Source: Ascochyta rabiei (taxonomy: Eukaryota > Ascomycota > Dothideomycetes > Pleosporales > Didymellaceae). Taken from it: a DNA stretch of 64,000 nucleotides. The notes beneath the pieces are model-generated. The model made no database searches. It was not told the origin of the DNA and saw only the letters and a list, made by a program, of their open reading frames with translations. The stretch's first letter is position 1. Each line of letters begins with the position of its first letter. Shown in pieces: positions 47,516-58,275 of this stretch. The stretch lies in the NCBI RefSeq assembly GCF_004011695.2, contig NC_082416.1:496001-560000 (forward strand). Direction: 5' to 3'. The position numbers were made by a program, and so were the translations under genes.

Positions 47516-48509
47516 TCAATCCTCGAAATCGTCCAGCGATCCGATTCCAGCAGCAGCCAACGCACACTCCACGGCTTCTTGTCGATCCCAGAAGAATTCG
47601 CGCATCCACGAGGCCGTCATGTCAAGAGCAGACATGGCGGTAGAGCTACTCCAAATCTTCTCGTGTCGATTCCAGGCTGCTGTCTGCCACCATGTCTCTG
47701 GGTAGCGCTGTTGGAGAGCCGGTATCAAACAACGCGGTGCTGATGCTCGTCGTTTCCAGAGGAGACCAGTCTGGATAAGATGTAACATACCAGAAGATAT
47801 GCTAAAAACTGCATGCAGATCTGGGCTCGAGCATTGTGCACTGACAAAGGTTGTCGCTGCTTCCGATAGCTCTCTTGTTGAAAACGATCCAGGAATGACC
47901 AGAACGTCGAACTGCGGTGCGTTCCCGAAGGAGTTCTGAAGCAGAGTCAGTCTCCGATCATACATGAACGAACCTGGCGGGCGATGGGAACAAGCCAAGG
48001 GCACGTCTTGACCTTTGTCTCCCTGCCAGACTCTCTCAGATGACCAAAACTGGTCAGGTATAGGCGAATCCGGCAAAACCAAGAAGCACATCTTCTCGGC
48101 CAAGGAGTTGGCTTGGGGTTGGCGGTGGTCTTGCTTGCTGGGTGGCAATCCGAAACTAGCTCACCGTCACTGGCATTCGAGCGCCAGAGGTGACTGGAAA
48201 CGACCCCTCTCCGGTCACACTGACATAGCGAATGTCTACCTCGTCGACAGCGTCGTCGAGCGTACTCGCGGGAGCATTCAGCTTGCCGATTCTACTCCTG
48301 CTCAGGGCGGACAAGAGGTCGACAGCAGCAAGATCTGTAAGTTGAATCTGATCTTGTCCAAAGATGATGACGCCAACTCGCAGAGATGATTGCGATGGGG
48401 GTGCATAGGTTATACCAAGGTCTTCGGCAGAGGTTGACGACGTCGTGCAGAAGTAGAAGAGCTCTGCGTCACTCGGGAATGTTGTGTGGCCTCGTGGCGG
48501 AGAAGGCAT
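47516..48509 (-). CDS. DJ-1/PfpI-like protein without the usual cysteine
   Basis: Exons 48509-48165 and 48091-47516 join in phase 0 across a 73-bp intron; 306 aa. The fold is recognisable from RVGVIIFGQDQIQLTDLAAV at the start of the domain, FDVLVIPGSF, then FSISSGMLHLIQTGLLWKRR and KIWSSSTAMSALDMTASWMR. In most DJ-1/PfpI and isonitrile-hydratase-like proteins the nucleophile elbow reads (S/T)xCxG; here it reads SISSG, with serine in place of cysteine. The protein is therefore probably not an active cysteine enzyme of the known kind. It has a 40-residue N-terminal extension with no clear targeting signal and a longer insert (CFLVLPDSPIPDQFWSSERV) before the second strand. Confidence 0.82.
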
Positions 48510-49450
48510 GTGGGTGTAGAATAATGTTTACACAGTGGGCGAGTGATGATATGTCAAGTCGGAGATGCTCCCACAGACGAGTGCGATGGGATGGCCTGTA
48601 CTTAGCAGCTCGGGGTTGAGCTTTATAGGAGGTGGTGAATGAGAGTCAAAGGGTCGATACGGAAACTAATTGACCGAAGCCCAGCATAGTTGGAAGTGTC
48701 ATTGGAGTGTGGGGTACGCGCTGACCTGAAGCACCCACGCTATACGAGGGTTTGCATGGACGAAGTGGCCACTGCGCAGTGTCGTGGAGGCTTGGTTTGA
48801 TGTGCTCCCGTCTTTTCGCGAGGTTCAGCTTCCGGCGCCAACCACCCTGAATGTGTCATTTGGGTGAAGATCCACAACGTTCGCATTTGCCCATCTGGTA
48901 AGCGAGCCGTTGAAACATGTCCGGCTTGGATGTGGAAAAGTCATGAGGTTAGCATTGCGTTTCTTGACTGCCTGATGTGGCGGTCGTGAAGATGTGGTCA
49001 AAACGCCCCAGGCAGCACAATTTGCGCGCTTGTGGTTGGACCAGCACCGCTCCGGGTCGCGGCACGAGTAACGGGAGCCCCGAGCGCAGGTAAGCACTTG
49101 GTGCTCGAAATGACTCCGATCTGATTAGACGGTGGCTGCGATGTGGATTTGCGCAATCTCAAAGGGACAAGCCGGAAGTGTGGAGATGAAGCTGGCAGCC
49201 GAGAGGATGAAGACGGCCTGGAAGCCTGAGGCAGGAGAAGCTTGACGGTCATCTGCCTCAGAAGTTACATCAGCGGAAACGACTGCGACGAAGATAGCAG
49301 CGGAAGTCGTGCAGAGCAAGTCCAATGACGATGGCTTTCTCGATTGGGGGTCCTGTGCGAGAATGCGCCGGAAGCCAAACGAGGCAGGCGCTGTCGAGGT
49401 CGAACACCGAGAAGCCGCGAGCGCGACAGCAAGTACGGCACGTGGACATG
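48510..49450. other. Intergenic, no supported gene
   Basis: Upstream of the DJ-1-like gene, up to the satellite. Overlapping short frames on both strands (for example 48998-49252 minus and 49309-49536 plus) lack support. Confidence 0.45.
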
Positions 49451-50061
49451 TCTTGGAAACTGCATTCTTTCAACATTTACTGTGTACATGTCTTAGAAAC
49501 TGCACTCTTTTAATATTTACTGTGTACATAGCTTAGAAACTACACTCTTTTAACATTTACTGTATATATAGCTTAGAAACTATACTCTTTTAATATTTAC
49601 TATATATATATCTTAGAAACTGCACTCTTTTATTATTTACTGTGTACATAGCTTAGAAACTACACTCTTTTAATATTTACTGTGTACATAGCTTAGAAAC
49701 TGCACTCTTTTAACATTTACTGTGTACATGTCTTAGAAACTACACTCTTTTAATATTTACTGTGTACATAGCTTAGAAACTGCACTCTTTTAACATTTAC
49801 TGTGTACATAGCTTAGAAACTGCACTCTTTTAACATTTACTATGTATATGTCTTAGAAACTGCACTCTTTTAACATTTACTATATACATAGCTTAGAAAC
49901 TGCACTCTTTTAACATTTACTATATATATATCTTAGAAACTATACTCTTTTAACATTTACTGTATATATAGCTTAGAAACTGTACTCTTTTAACATTTAC
50001 TATATACATGTCTTAGAAACTACACTCTTTTAATATTTACTATGTACATAGCTTAGAAACT
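49451..50061. repeat. 40-bp satellite array, left part (about 15 copies)
   Basis: Fifteen units of exactly 40 bp plus a partial one, core CTTAGAAACTGCACTCTTTT and AACATTTACTGTGTACATG. Units differ almost only by transitions (TGCACTC/TACACTC/TATACTC; AACATTT/AATATTT; TGTGTACATG/TATATATATA). The outermost left copy keeps the most C and G. The array is cut by the Gypsy element and resumes at 56771. Unit length is not a multiple of three and there is no open frame. Confidence 0.97.
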
Positions 50062-50254
50062 TGTAAGGGCACTGTAGGCAGGCAATAGAGCAGAGCGATA
50101 TGGGATGAAATAATAGGTGATATTGAGAGATAAGACGAATCCTTGATGGATGAGTCTTTAGGTGTGTGGATATTATATACTGGTCGGTGGGTCTCCGGGC
50201 TTGGCCCGGGGTCTGTCCGAGGTATCCCCTGTTATAGGGAGAACACCCGTGACA
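50062..50254 (-). repeat. Gypsy 3' LTR (element orientation)
   Basis: 193 bp, begins TGTAAGGGCACTGTAGGC and ends GAACACCCGTGACA on the plus strand. Compared with the other LTR I count six differences, all A/G transitions. Confidence 0.97.
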
Positions 50255-50389
50255 ATAGCCCCCCCCCTTCTGAAGGTTCGTCCCGAACCGTTTTAGGGAA
50301 TCCCCAGCGCCATTATTAAGCTCTAGAAAAACCTCCTGTGGAGGGAAAAACGTAGGCAGGAGAAATGTGGTGTGGCCTGGGGTGACTAT

Positions 50390-50600
50390 CCAGCATCAAG
50401 TGAGGCCGGGTAGCTGTTTCAAGAGCAATCCCACAGATGCCAGCTACACCGTCGTCACGACGCTTCCTCGGTGCCCTACCGGGGCGGCACCGCTGTGTTG
50501 CTGGGCGACCGGGTTTTCCTGCATCAAGTGAGGCCGGGTAGCTGTTAAGAGCAATCCTATAGACGCCAGCTACGCCGTCGTTGCGACGCTTCCTTGTTTG
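50390..50600 (-). repeat. Direct repeat inside the Gypsy 3' noncoding region, first family
   Basis: A segment starting GCATCAAGTGAGGCCGGGTA occurs at about 50393 and again at 50521; each runs through GCCAGCTAC, CCGTCGT and CGACGCTTCCT. The repeat spacing is about 128 bp. It lies between integrase and the 3' LTR. Confidence 0.85.
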
Positions 50601-50672
50601 CCGGAGTCTTAACCCAGGTCAAGTCCGCAATTGTCAGCTCCATGGCTTGATGGGTGAGCAGTGGCTCGAACC

Positions 50673-50866
50673 CGACGTCACAAAGGTCAATCGCCGAAGC
50701 GGCCTTTGGCTCAACCCGTGGGGAGCGTGACTGTTAGACGTCACGAAGGTCAACGCCGAAGCGTTCCTTGGCTCTGAAACCCGTGGGGAGCGTGACTGTT
50801 GGACGTCACAAAGGTCAACGCCGAAGCGTCCCTTGGCTCTGAAACCTGTGGGGAGCGTGACTGTCG
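50673..50866 (-). repeat. About 65-bp tandem repeat inside the Gypsy 3' noncoding region, three copies
   Basis: Three copies starting GACGTCACRAAGGTCAA at about 50673, 50737 and 50802, each containing CCGAAGCG, CTTGGCTC and GTGGGGAGCGTGACTGT. Noncoding; function unknown. Confidence 0.88.
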
Positions 50867-51180
50867 TTCGTCAGACGTGTAGGGGCTATCCGCTCCCTGC
50901 GTCTCGCGAGTGGCGACCGGCACTGGGCCGGGGTCTGCCCTGCGTGTGGACGTTTTTGTTTATACTCTCCGCGACCCCCTAGGTGGTCGGGTGCCTTGTG
51001 CCAGGGATCGAAATCCCTGGGGCCTGAGTGGTGAGTGAGTGAGTGAGTGAGTCCCCAACCGGTGACGTCCGCGAGAGGATCGCCAGCGGCTCCTGCAGCC
51101 TGTTCCTGCGCGAACTGGTCTGCGGGATTCGCTCATTCACGGGGGATCTCCTCCGCATGCCGGCCTGTGACAGTGAGCTG

Positions 51181-54100
51181 TCAGCCTTGCCATGCCTGAC
51201 GCCTTGCCTGAACTCTCGCGCAGCGTGGTCCGGCTCCAGCGTGTTTGTGTTTGCAACGTGAATCTCGGTGTGACAGTATACCTTCGACCTCATACCTGTC
51301 GCCAGGCAGAATGTCTTCCGGTATACTGATAGGACCTGGCTGAAACCCGCTGTTCTCCAGGGGTTCCCTCCAGCGCTCAAGTAATGATACATTGAACACC
51401 GGGTGCACTCTGTCCATTGATGGGGGGAGCTTCAGCCTGTACGCCAGCTTTCCTATCTTCCTGAGTACCACGAATGGTCCAAGGTAGCGAGCGTCAAACT
51501 TCTTTGAAGGACGGCTCGTCATCAGGTTCTTGGCCCGCAGGAGGACTGAGTCCCCCTCGGCGAAGTGTTGTTCTGACCTCTTCGTATTGTACCACCAGGC
51601 GTTGCCCTTTTGTGTGTACTCTAAGGCCTCCTTTGCTGTTCTCCACATGTTGTGCCAGCGCTCTAAGCGTCCGGCGACCTGCCTACGCAGCTCCGGCGTG
51701 GTTCCGTCTTTGTCCCAGACAGCTGGGGGCTTTCGGAGCCAGTGCTCATCAGGCATCCCGTCAAATCCCTTAGGGTCAGTGCCAAAGGCGACCTTAATGG
51801 GAGATTCTCCATGTGCGGAGTGAGCTTTGGAGTTGTAGGCGTACTCGGCATATGGCAGGAGGTCTACCTAGTTATCCTGTTGGTAGTTCATGTATATGCG
51901 TAAGTACGTCTCTAACTCCTGATTCTGACGCTCCGTTTGCCCGTCCGTCTGGGGATGGAACGCCGTACTGAGCCGGTGGTCAATTGTCAGGTGGTAGCAA
52001 ATATCAGACCAAAATTGGCTGGTGAACACTGAACCTCGATCTGACAGCAGCGTATCTGGTGGTCCTTGCTTCGAGAAGCTCTGTTCCATCAACAGTTCGG
52101 CCAGGCGCTGGGCAGTGATCGTCTTGGTACAGGGTAGGTACCAGACGTACTTACTAAACCGGTCCACAAGGACCAGTATAGCGTCGTACTCGTTCCCCTT
52201 AGCGTCCATTGACTTTGGTAGGTCTGTTACAAAGTTAAGGGAGAAGTGCCGCCAGGCAGTATCAGGGACTGGAAGTGGTGTGAGTAAGCCCCACGGCTTG
52301 TGCCTCCTGATTTTGTGGAGTTGGCACGCGGGACACCTTCGGATGTAGTGATGTACGTCCTTCATCAGCCCTGGCCAATGGTACTTCTTCTTAAGTACTT
52401 CGGCGGTCTTATCTACGCCGTAGTGACCTCCCATAGGGTCATCGTGATTCCTTGATAGGATAGTGTGGCGCAGAGTGATATCATCAGGAATCTAAACTTT
52501 CCCACTCCTGCGTAAGGTCCCACTGGGGTCAACCTCCCAGTGGTGTTGTGCCTTCTTCGCTCCGCCATCCGTCCCGGTTGTCAGCGACAGCTTTCCGGGG
52601 TATAGTACGTCCCGTTGCTGGACCTGCTTGACGAAATCCGCTAGGATTGCTGGTGTATCCAGGGCAAAAGCGGAATCTCCTTGCGCGGCTTCGTTCGCAA
52701 GGTTTGTAGGGGCACCGACTCTGCCGTCTAGGCTACGAAGGAGAGCTTCTGCGACGTCAAAGTTCGGTCCCCTGGCTTCGGTAACGGGCCGATCCTGACT
52801 TTGGTCAATGGATGGAGGATCGGGATCCGTGGGAGACGAATCTCTATGGCCGACCTGATGCCGGTGGAATTCCTCAGGGACGACTTCGGGTGGTTGCCGG
52901 ACCCCTGCTGGGTCTGCCACGGGCACGTCAAGCCCAGATGTTGCCTGTGCATCGTGTTGAGCCCTAGACTCGCGAATTGTCCAGATCCGAAGCTTCTGTT
53001 GTAAGGTGGGTAGCATGGCGTCCCGCAGGGCCTGCTGTTCTCCAACCTTAAGACCTTGTGCGTAATCTGGACGCCTTGATGGGCCGTCCGCCGCGTTTTC
53101 AGGTCCCGGCTTGTATTCGACTTCAAAGTTGAATCTTGCCAGCTCCTCCGCCCATCAGGCTTGTTTAGGAGAGAGCTCCTTCGTTGTTATGAAGTACCTC
53201 AGGTTGTTGTGATCTGAGAGTACTCTGATCGTTGCCGGGGCGTGTTCGAGATAGTGTCTCCATTGCCTAAAGGCTTCGACGATCGCGGACAGTTCTTTAT
53301 CGTGGGTGTGCCATCTGATGGATGGGCCCGTGAACTTCCGGCTCCAATACGCCACAGGCTTCCAGTGAAGCTCTGTGGCCAGGTCGGACGTTTGGGGTTG
53401 CAACAGGATGGCTGCTATGGCGAAATCTGACGCGTCGGTAAGGACGATGATAGGCTTGTTCGGGTCAAAGTGCTGAAGCACTGGGGCCCCTGTGAACTTC
53501 TCCCTGATCGTGAGGAACGCCGTGCGAGCTTCCTCTGGCCAGTGCCATGGTTTATACCATTTTGTTAGTCCCTTCCAACTCTTCTTCGGTTTCGCCCCCC
53601 CCTCTTCTTGACCGGGGACCCCCCGGTCCTCCTCCGGGCGCTGGGCGGCCGTCATATGGTCGATGAGCGGCCGGACGATTCCTGAATAGTTGAATATAAA
53701 TCGCCGATAAAAGTTGGCAAAGCCTAAGAACACTTGAATATCCTTATAACTGGATGGTTCAGGCCATTCAGTGATGGTACGGACCCTCTCAGGGTCCATT
53801 ACCACACCGTCTGGGGTGATAACAAATCCCAGAAACTCCACTGATTTACTGGAGAAGACGCATTTGCTTGCCTTCGCGAACATCCCCCACTCAACCAGAC
53901 AATCTAGGACCTCCTCGACGTGCTTGTCGTGGTCCTCCTTGTTCTGGGAATAGATAAGGATGTCGTCCAGGTACACCACGCAGATCCTATCCAGTAAGCC
54001 TCCCAGGGCTCGGTGGATATAGGATTGGAACGTGGCTGGTGCGTTGGCCAGCCCGAACGGCATGACCAGGTATTCGAAATGACCGTATCGCGTCTTGAAC

Positions 54101-55216
54101 GCGGTCTTCCACTCATCGCCCTCCTTGATCCGGAGCCTGTGATAGGCGTCACGTAGATCCAGCTTAGTAAAGACCTTCGCTTTCGACAGTCGATCCATCA
54201 TTTCGCTCACCAGTGGGATAGGATACCGGTTCTTGATGGTTATCTTGTTTAATCCCTGGTAATCGACGCACAGTCTCATAGTACCATCGGGTTTGGGGAC
54301 GAACAGGATGGGGGCTCCCGCCGGCGACTTGCTTGGGCGGATCCAGCCCTTCTCCTGTGCCGCCTCGAGGTATTCCCGGAGTATATCCAGCTCTCGGCGG
54401 GACAGGTTATAGATCGGGAGGTTGGGAACCTTGGCACCAGCCTCAATATCTATGGAGTGATCATACTCCCGGTGTGGTGCCAACACACTCGTCTGCCGTT
54501 TGCTGAAGGCAAACCACTTGTGATGGAGGTGCTCTGGCACATACTTGAGCTCCTCCATATCTGGGGCGTCATCTTCTGGGATGGGGCCGCCGTCGATTCC
54601 CACTGCCATGATCCTTGACCATTCGGCGAGGGGCGCGTCCGGCGTCTGTCCGGCGTCCGTCCGATGGACGTCCGCTGGACCACCCATGCCCAGACTCTCG
54701 GGCTGTAGCAGGTATGGCTGCTCGCCTGGCTCCAGATCACTGAACAATTGTTCGGCGGTCACCAGCTGGACTCTCTCGACGTCGTCAGTGAACCACTTGT
54801 AGGTTCCTGTGGAGAAACGGATACATGGGTCTGCCTCGGCCAGCCATGGATACCCCAATACTAGGTCGTACCCGACGAATGGTGTGGACCAGAATTTGGT
54901 TGGCCTAACCGTTTTGGGTGTTCCCTTGCTGTCGTGGCAGACTATCGTCAACTGGTACTGCTCAATCAACGACAGCTTTGTATCGTCTAGGACCACCGCG
55001 TTCGGTCGCTGGTCAGTCCCCGCCGGGTTGAGTCCTAGGTCTATGGCTACCTGTGCGGCGATGAGGTTCAGTTCCGAGCCTGAGTCGTACAGGGCCTGGA
55101 GAGTTTTAGGGTTGCCCTCGGAGTTAATCAGCTGGACAGTGACCGCTATGCGGGTCTGCTTCCCTTTGGTTTCCGGCCCCAGTCGTAGGTGGGAAAGGTT
55201 GGCGACTAGGGCTTCC
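51181..55216 (-). pseudogene. pol: Gypsy pol: protease, RT, RNase H, integrase; three in-frame stops
   Basis: One frame of about 1,340 codons, different from the gag frame. The aspartic protease site is in ALYDSGSELNLIA. Reverse transcriptase has LDLRDAYHRLRIKEGDEWKT, MPFGLANAPATFQ and the YLDDILIYS centre. RNase H begins IIVLTDASDFAIAA. Integrase has the zinc-binding HYGVDKTAEVLKKKYHWPGL and CPACQ, and the catalytic D, D and E in VLVDRFSKY, LLSDRGSVF and TERQNQELE; a DSVLLRAKNL and KFDARYLGPFVV C-terminal domain follows, and a chromodomain is not evident. Stops are TGA at 53157-53155 (just after SPKQA), TAG at 52494-52492 and TAG at 51870-51868. All would fit single transitions. Confidence 0.93.
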
Positions 55217-56498
55217 CATTTCCCTGGTTGCTTCCACTGGACTGTTGGTTGCCACCTCCGCGGCCTCTCTAATGGCCCCGTTGCTGATAATAACTACCCC
55301 TATTGGATTGTTGGTGGTAATTGCCCCTATGGGACCCCTTGCCGCCTGACAAATTAGCGTTATTGGTTGCTGGCCGGGAGTCTCCCGGCTGCTTTCCGGC
55401 GTCGCTCCCGGAGGGGGTCGAGGCCCGGCTGTGGTGCCTTTTAAATCCTCCCCTATTAGGAGAAGAGTGAGGTCTTTTGTTTCGACCGCTGCCTTCAGCC
55501 CGGAGGCTTGAGTTCAAGGGGACTGTTGCGGTCTCTGCGTTACGGAGGGCCCGTTCAAACTCTATCCACTCAGTGATGTGTTCCAGGCTGCCATTGCGCT
55601 GGATCTCACATTGGAGTTTGTGGGGAGTAAGGCTCTATACAAACGCTATCTTGAACTTATAGTCATCTGTGCCGTCGTCAAACTTAGCGAAGTTGCGGGG
55701 CAGTAGAGACTCCCGCTTGTTCAACTTCATTAGGAAGGTGTTGACGGAATTGTCGGCCTTCCACTCATAGTTAAAGTACTTATCGTAGTTCTTGTACCGA
55801 GTGAAGACTGGGTCTTGTACAAGCTGCTCCTCCTCTGCGCGGAGGTCGGCCCAGGTTCGGATTGATCCCTCGTTAATACGTTGTTGGATCAATTCTCAAT
55901 GGACACTATAGTGGATAGTGCCCATGATCCAATAGGTGCGGGTCACGGAGTCTTCGACTACTTGAGCGTACTAGAACGCCGTGTCTATGTCCTTAATCCA
56001 CTGGTCCACCTGCTGGGTCGATGGAGGCTTGTTATCCGTCCCAAGTTTTGGCTTAGGTTGGACGTTGTTGAGGACTCGCATTATCTTGCCTGCCTCGTCG
56101 AACGCTGGGCGGTGGCTACCCGGCGTGGGTCCGACGTGCGTCCGCTGCAGGGTCTCCACTGCCCGGTTAAATTGCCGCTGCCGGATTTCGATTTCTCGTT
56201 CGGGGGCGCCGGACAATTCTGCCTCGTTGAGTGCCTCCAGCAACAACGGGATGGAAGCCTGTAGCGACTCCATTTGTGTGACGCGTGGCGTTGGGACGTC
56301 TGGCGTCGCGATGCCTGCCGCCGTGGTGGCTGACCCGCCCCTGATGTGAGGGTTGAGCGGTGGCTCCATGGGTGCCGGCGATACCCTGGGCGCGTCGTCG
56401 CGGCGTTGCGCATCCGGCTCCTGACCGAGGTCGTCGCGAGGGGGCAACTCCTCCACGTCGCTAGTGGTTGAGCGGAGGTTGCGTCGTCCTCCAGCCAT
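55206..56498 (-). pseudogene. gag: Gypsy gag with four in-frame stops
   Basis: From ATG at 56498 (MAGGRRNLRS) one frame runs to TAG at 55208-55206, interrupted by TAG at 55973-55971, TGA at 55898-55896, TAG at 55637-55635 and TAG at 55271-55269. Readable capsid-like parts are GKIMRVLNNVQPKPK, VDQWIKDID, then EEQLVQDPVFTRYKNYDKYF and NTFLMKLNKRESLLPRNFAK. The C-terminal part is Gly/Asn/Gln/Arg-rich (RGNYHQQSNRGSYYQQRGH), and I see no CCHC zinc knuckle. Pol overlaps the gag end in another frame, so expression in the intact parent element would need a frameshift. Confidence 0.85.
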
Positions 56499-56577
56499 TG
56501 CTGATGGCTGAGTTTTTTCCCGTCTCTCTGCTGCCAATTGGCTGCCTGTTCCGAGAGGAAGTATGAAGGATTCGAAT

Positions 56578-56770
56578 TGTAAGGGCACTGTAGGCAGGCA
56601 ATAGAGCAGAGCGATATAGGATGAAATAATAGGTGATATTAAGAGATAAGACAAATCCTTGATAGATAAGTCTTTAGGTGTGTGGATATTATATACTGGT
56701 CGGTGGGTCTCCGGGCTTGGCCCGGGGTCTGTCCGAGGTATCCCCTGTTGTAGGGAGAACACCCGTGACA
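56578..56770 (-). repeat. Gypsy 5' LTR (element orientation)
   Basis: 193 bp, same ends as the LTR at 50062-50254. Five of six differences carry A here and G in the other copy. Confidence 0.97.
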
Positions 56771-56885
56771 AAACTACACTCTTTTAACATTTACTATATA
56801 TATAGCTTAGGAACTGCACTCTTTTAACATTTACTATGCACATGGCTTAGAAACTGCACTCTTTCAACGTTTACTGTGTACATGG
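56771..56885. repeat. 40-bp satellite array, right part (about 3 copies)
   Basis: Begins with the second copy of the AAACT target duplication and continues the satellite unit exactly where the left part stops. The last unit (ACTCTTTCAACGTTTACTGTG) is again richer in C and G, like the first unit of the left part. Confidence 0.95.
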
Positions 56886-57172
56886 CTTTCAGTGCACCTC
56901 GGACCGATTGTTGGATGCTGTTCAATCCTACACGTGAGCCAAGCGCTTCTGTCGTCAGAGCACGCAGCATCTTAGAGAAGGGCTATCCTTTGATTCGTGG
57001 TGTCAAGCACCGTGTCTATACGATCGACACCATACAGGTGCGAGAGAGAGCTTGTAGCAGAGCAAGAGGCTCAGGTGCTACGAAAAGTGGTATCCATCGC
57101 TTGCTGCCAAAATAATAACTTGCCGTGAAGAGGCGGTGAAGAGGCCGCTCAGAGTCTACTCGCGTCCCTTCC
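56886..57172. other. Short intergenic region, no gene seen
   Basis: Between the satellite and the copper chaperone gene. A short plus frame at 56876-57115 lacks support. Confidence 0.5.
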
Positions 57173-57467
57173 TTAGACGTCCCTTGGCGAGCCGTCAGCC
57201 TCGCCGGACTTGACGACCTTGCCCGTCTTCTTGATCTTCTCGAGGACGGTTTCGTACGAGAGCGAGTCTTCGGTGACGATGTCGGCGGTCTGTGTCTCGA
57301 GGGAGACATTGTACGATTTGACGCCTGCGTCGACGTCAGTTGCCGCTCCGAGCAGCCCAACGTGGCGCTCAGCACTCACCCTCGAGCTTCTTGAGCACGC
57401 GCTCAACGGCACCGGAGCAGCCACCGCAGCTCATGGCGATGTTGAACTTGTAGTTGTGTTCGGACAT
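57173..57467 (-). CDS. atx1: Copper chaperone, Atx1 type
   Basis: Small cytosolic HMA-domain protein that carries Cu(I) to P-type ATPases of the secretory pathway. Exons 57467-57380 and 57324-57173 give 79 aa; the family is about 70-75. The metal-binding MxCxxC motif is in NIAMSCGGCSGAVERVL near the N-terminus, followed by GVKSYNVSLETQTADI and the conserved Lys-containing helix YETVLEKIKKTGKVVKSGE. A short charged tail (ADGSPRDV) ends the protein. Start at the first ATG (MSEHNYKF). Divergent to palA, about 800 bp away. Confidence 0.95.
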
Positions 57468-58275
57468 GGTGCTGGATGTGTGTAGGGTGGGTGTGAGGCG
57501 TGGTGGGGTGTGCGAGGTGTGCGTGAAGTGTATGTAGCTGAAGATGGGACGTCGGTGAAGTGGAGCTAGGAGAAGGGTGCACCGAGGTGGATTAAATACG
57601 TGGACTAGCCAACTACTACAAGACCGGATTGCGCGAGTTTCGCAACTGTGTTGCCATCCGCTACTCAGCGTAGATTACGATAGATTGCGGCGACTGTGCT
57701 GACGTTTCCATCTCGAGGATGCGCTGCTTGGTTGCCGATGAGACCAGGTGTGCTTCAACGCCGTCCACTGTTTCAGCACTGACTGCACTGTGGCGCTAAA
57801 CTTGCTCATTGCCATAATATCTCGGGCCCTGGCTAACACTGTCGATGGCGATCATACAATGAAGACACGGTGTTGTCCGTACCAACCTGCATGCACCGAG
57901 ACGAGAGGGAAGCATGAGTGCCATGGCACCGTGTGATGCGCACGACGCCTCGAGCCCATCTTCGGTGCTTTTGGCAAGAACGATTGCAAGAGGATGAGTG
58001 CGTGTGCGTAAACGTCATGTGACAAACGTGCACGAGAACACCAAACCAAAGTGCAGCCTTGCATGTCAAGGCTGCTGCTGTCGCTGTCGCTGTCTCGGGC
58101 CGGTGCCTGGATCGACTGCTGGGTGCTGGACGTGCTGGACCCTGTACGCAAACAGCAAACAGCAAACTGCCCCACCACACGCTCATGGCTCGGCTGGACT
58201 TTGGCCGCCGGTGACGTCTTTTCGCCGCCGAGCTGTCGAACTGTCGAACCAAACAACCAAGCAGCGTCCTGTAGC
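57468..58275. promoter_or_regulatory. Shared upstream region, atx1 / palA
   Basis: 808 bp between divergent start codons. Frames on both strands have no support. I did not find an unambiguous GCCAAG (PacC) or copper-factor site by eye. Confidence 0.4.

Larger units (their letters stand above)
50062..56770 (-). mobile_element. Full-length Ty3/Gypsy LTR retrotransposon inserted in the satellite
   Basis: 6,709 bp with 193-bp LTRs that start TG and end CA, flanked by the 5-bp direct repeat AAACT (50057-50061 and 56771-56775) that comes from the satellite unit. Coding runs on the minus strand: gag, then protease, reverse transcriptase, RNase H and integrase in Ty3/Gypsy order. A polypurine tract (AGAAGGGGGGGGCTAT on the minus strand, about 50255-50270) lies next to the 3' LTR. 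Gag has four in-frame stops and pol three, so this copy is not autonomous. It is structurally complete and probably fairly recent compared with the AT-rich relics at the left of the window. Confidence 0.97.

Noticed and set aside
49451..50061. Regularly spaced 40-bp units considered as a CRISPR array
   Set aside because: Units are contiguous without unique spacers, and the host is a eukaryote; this is a satellite.
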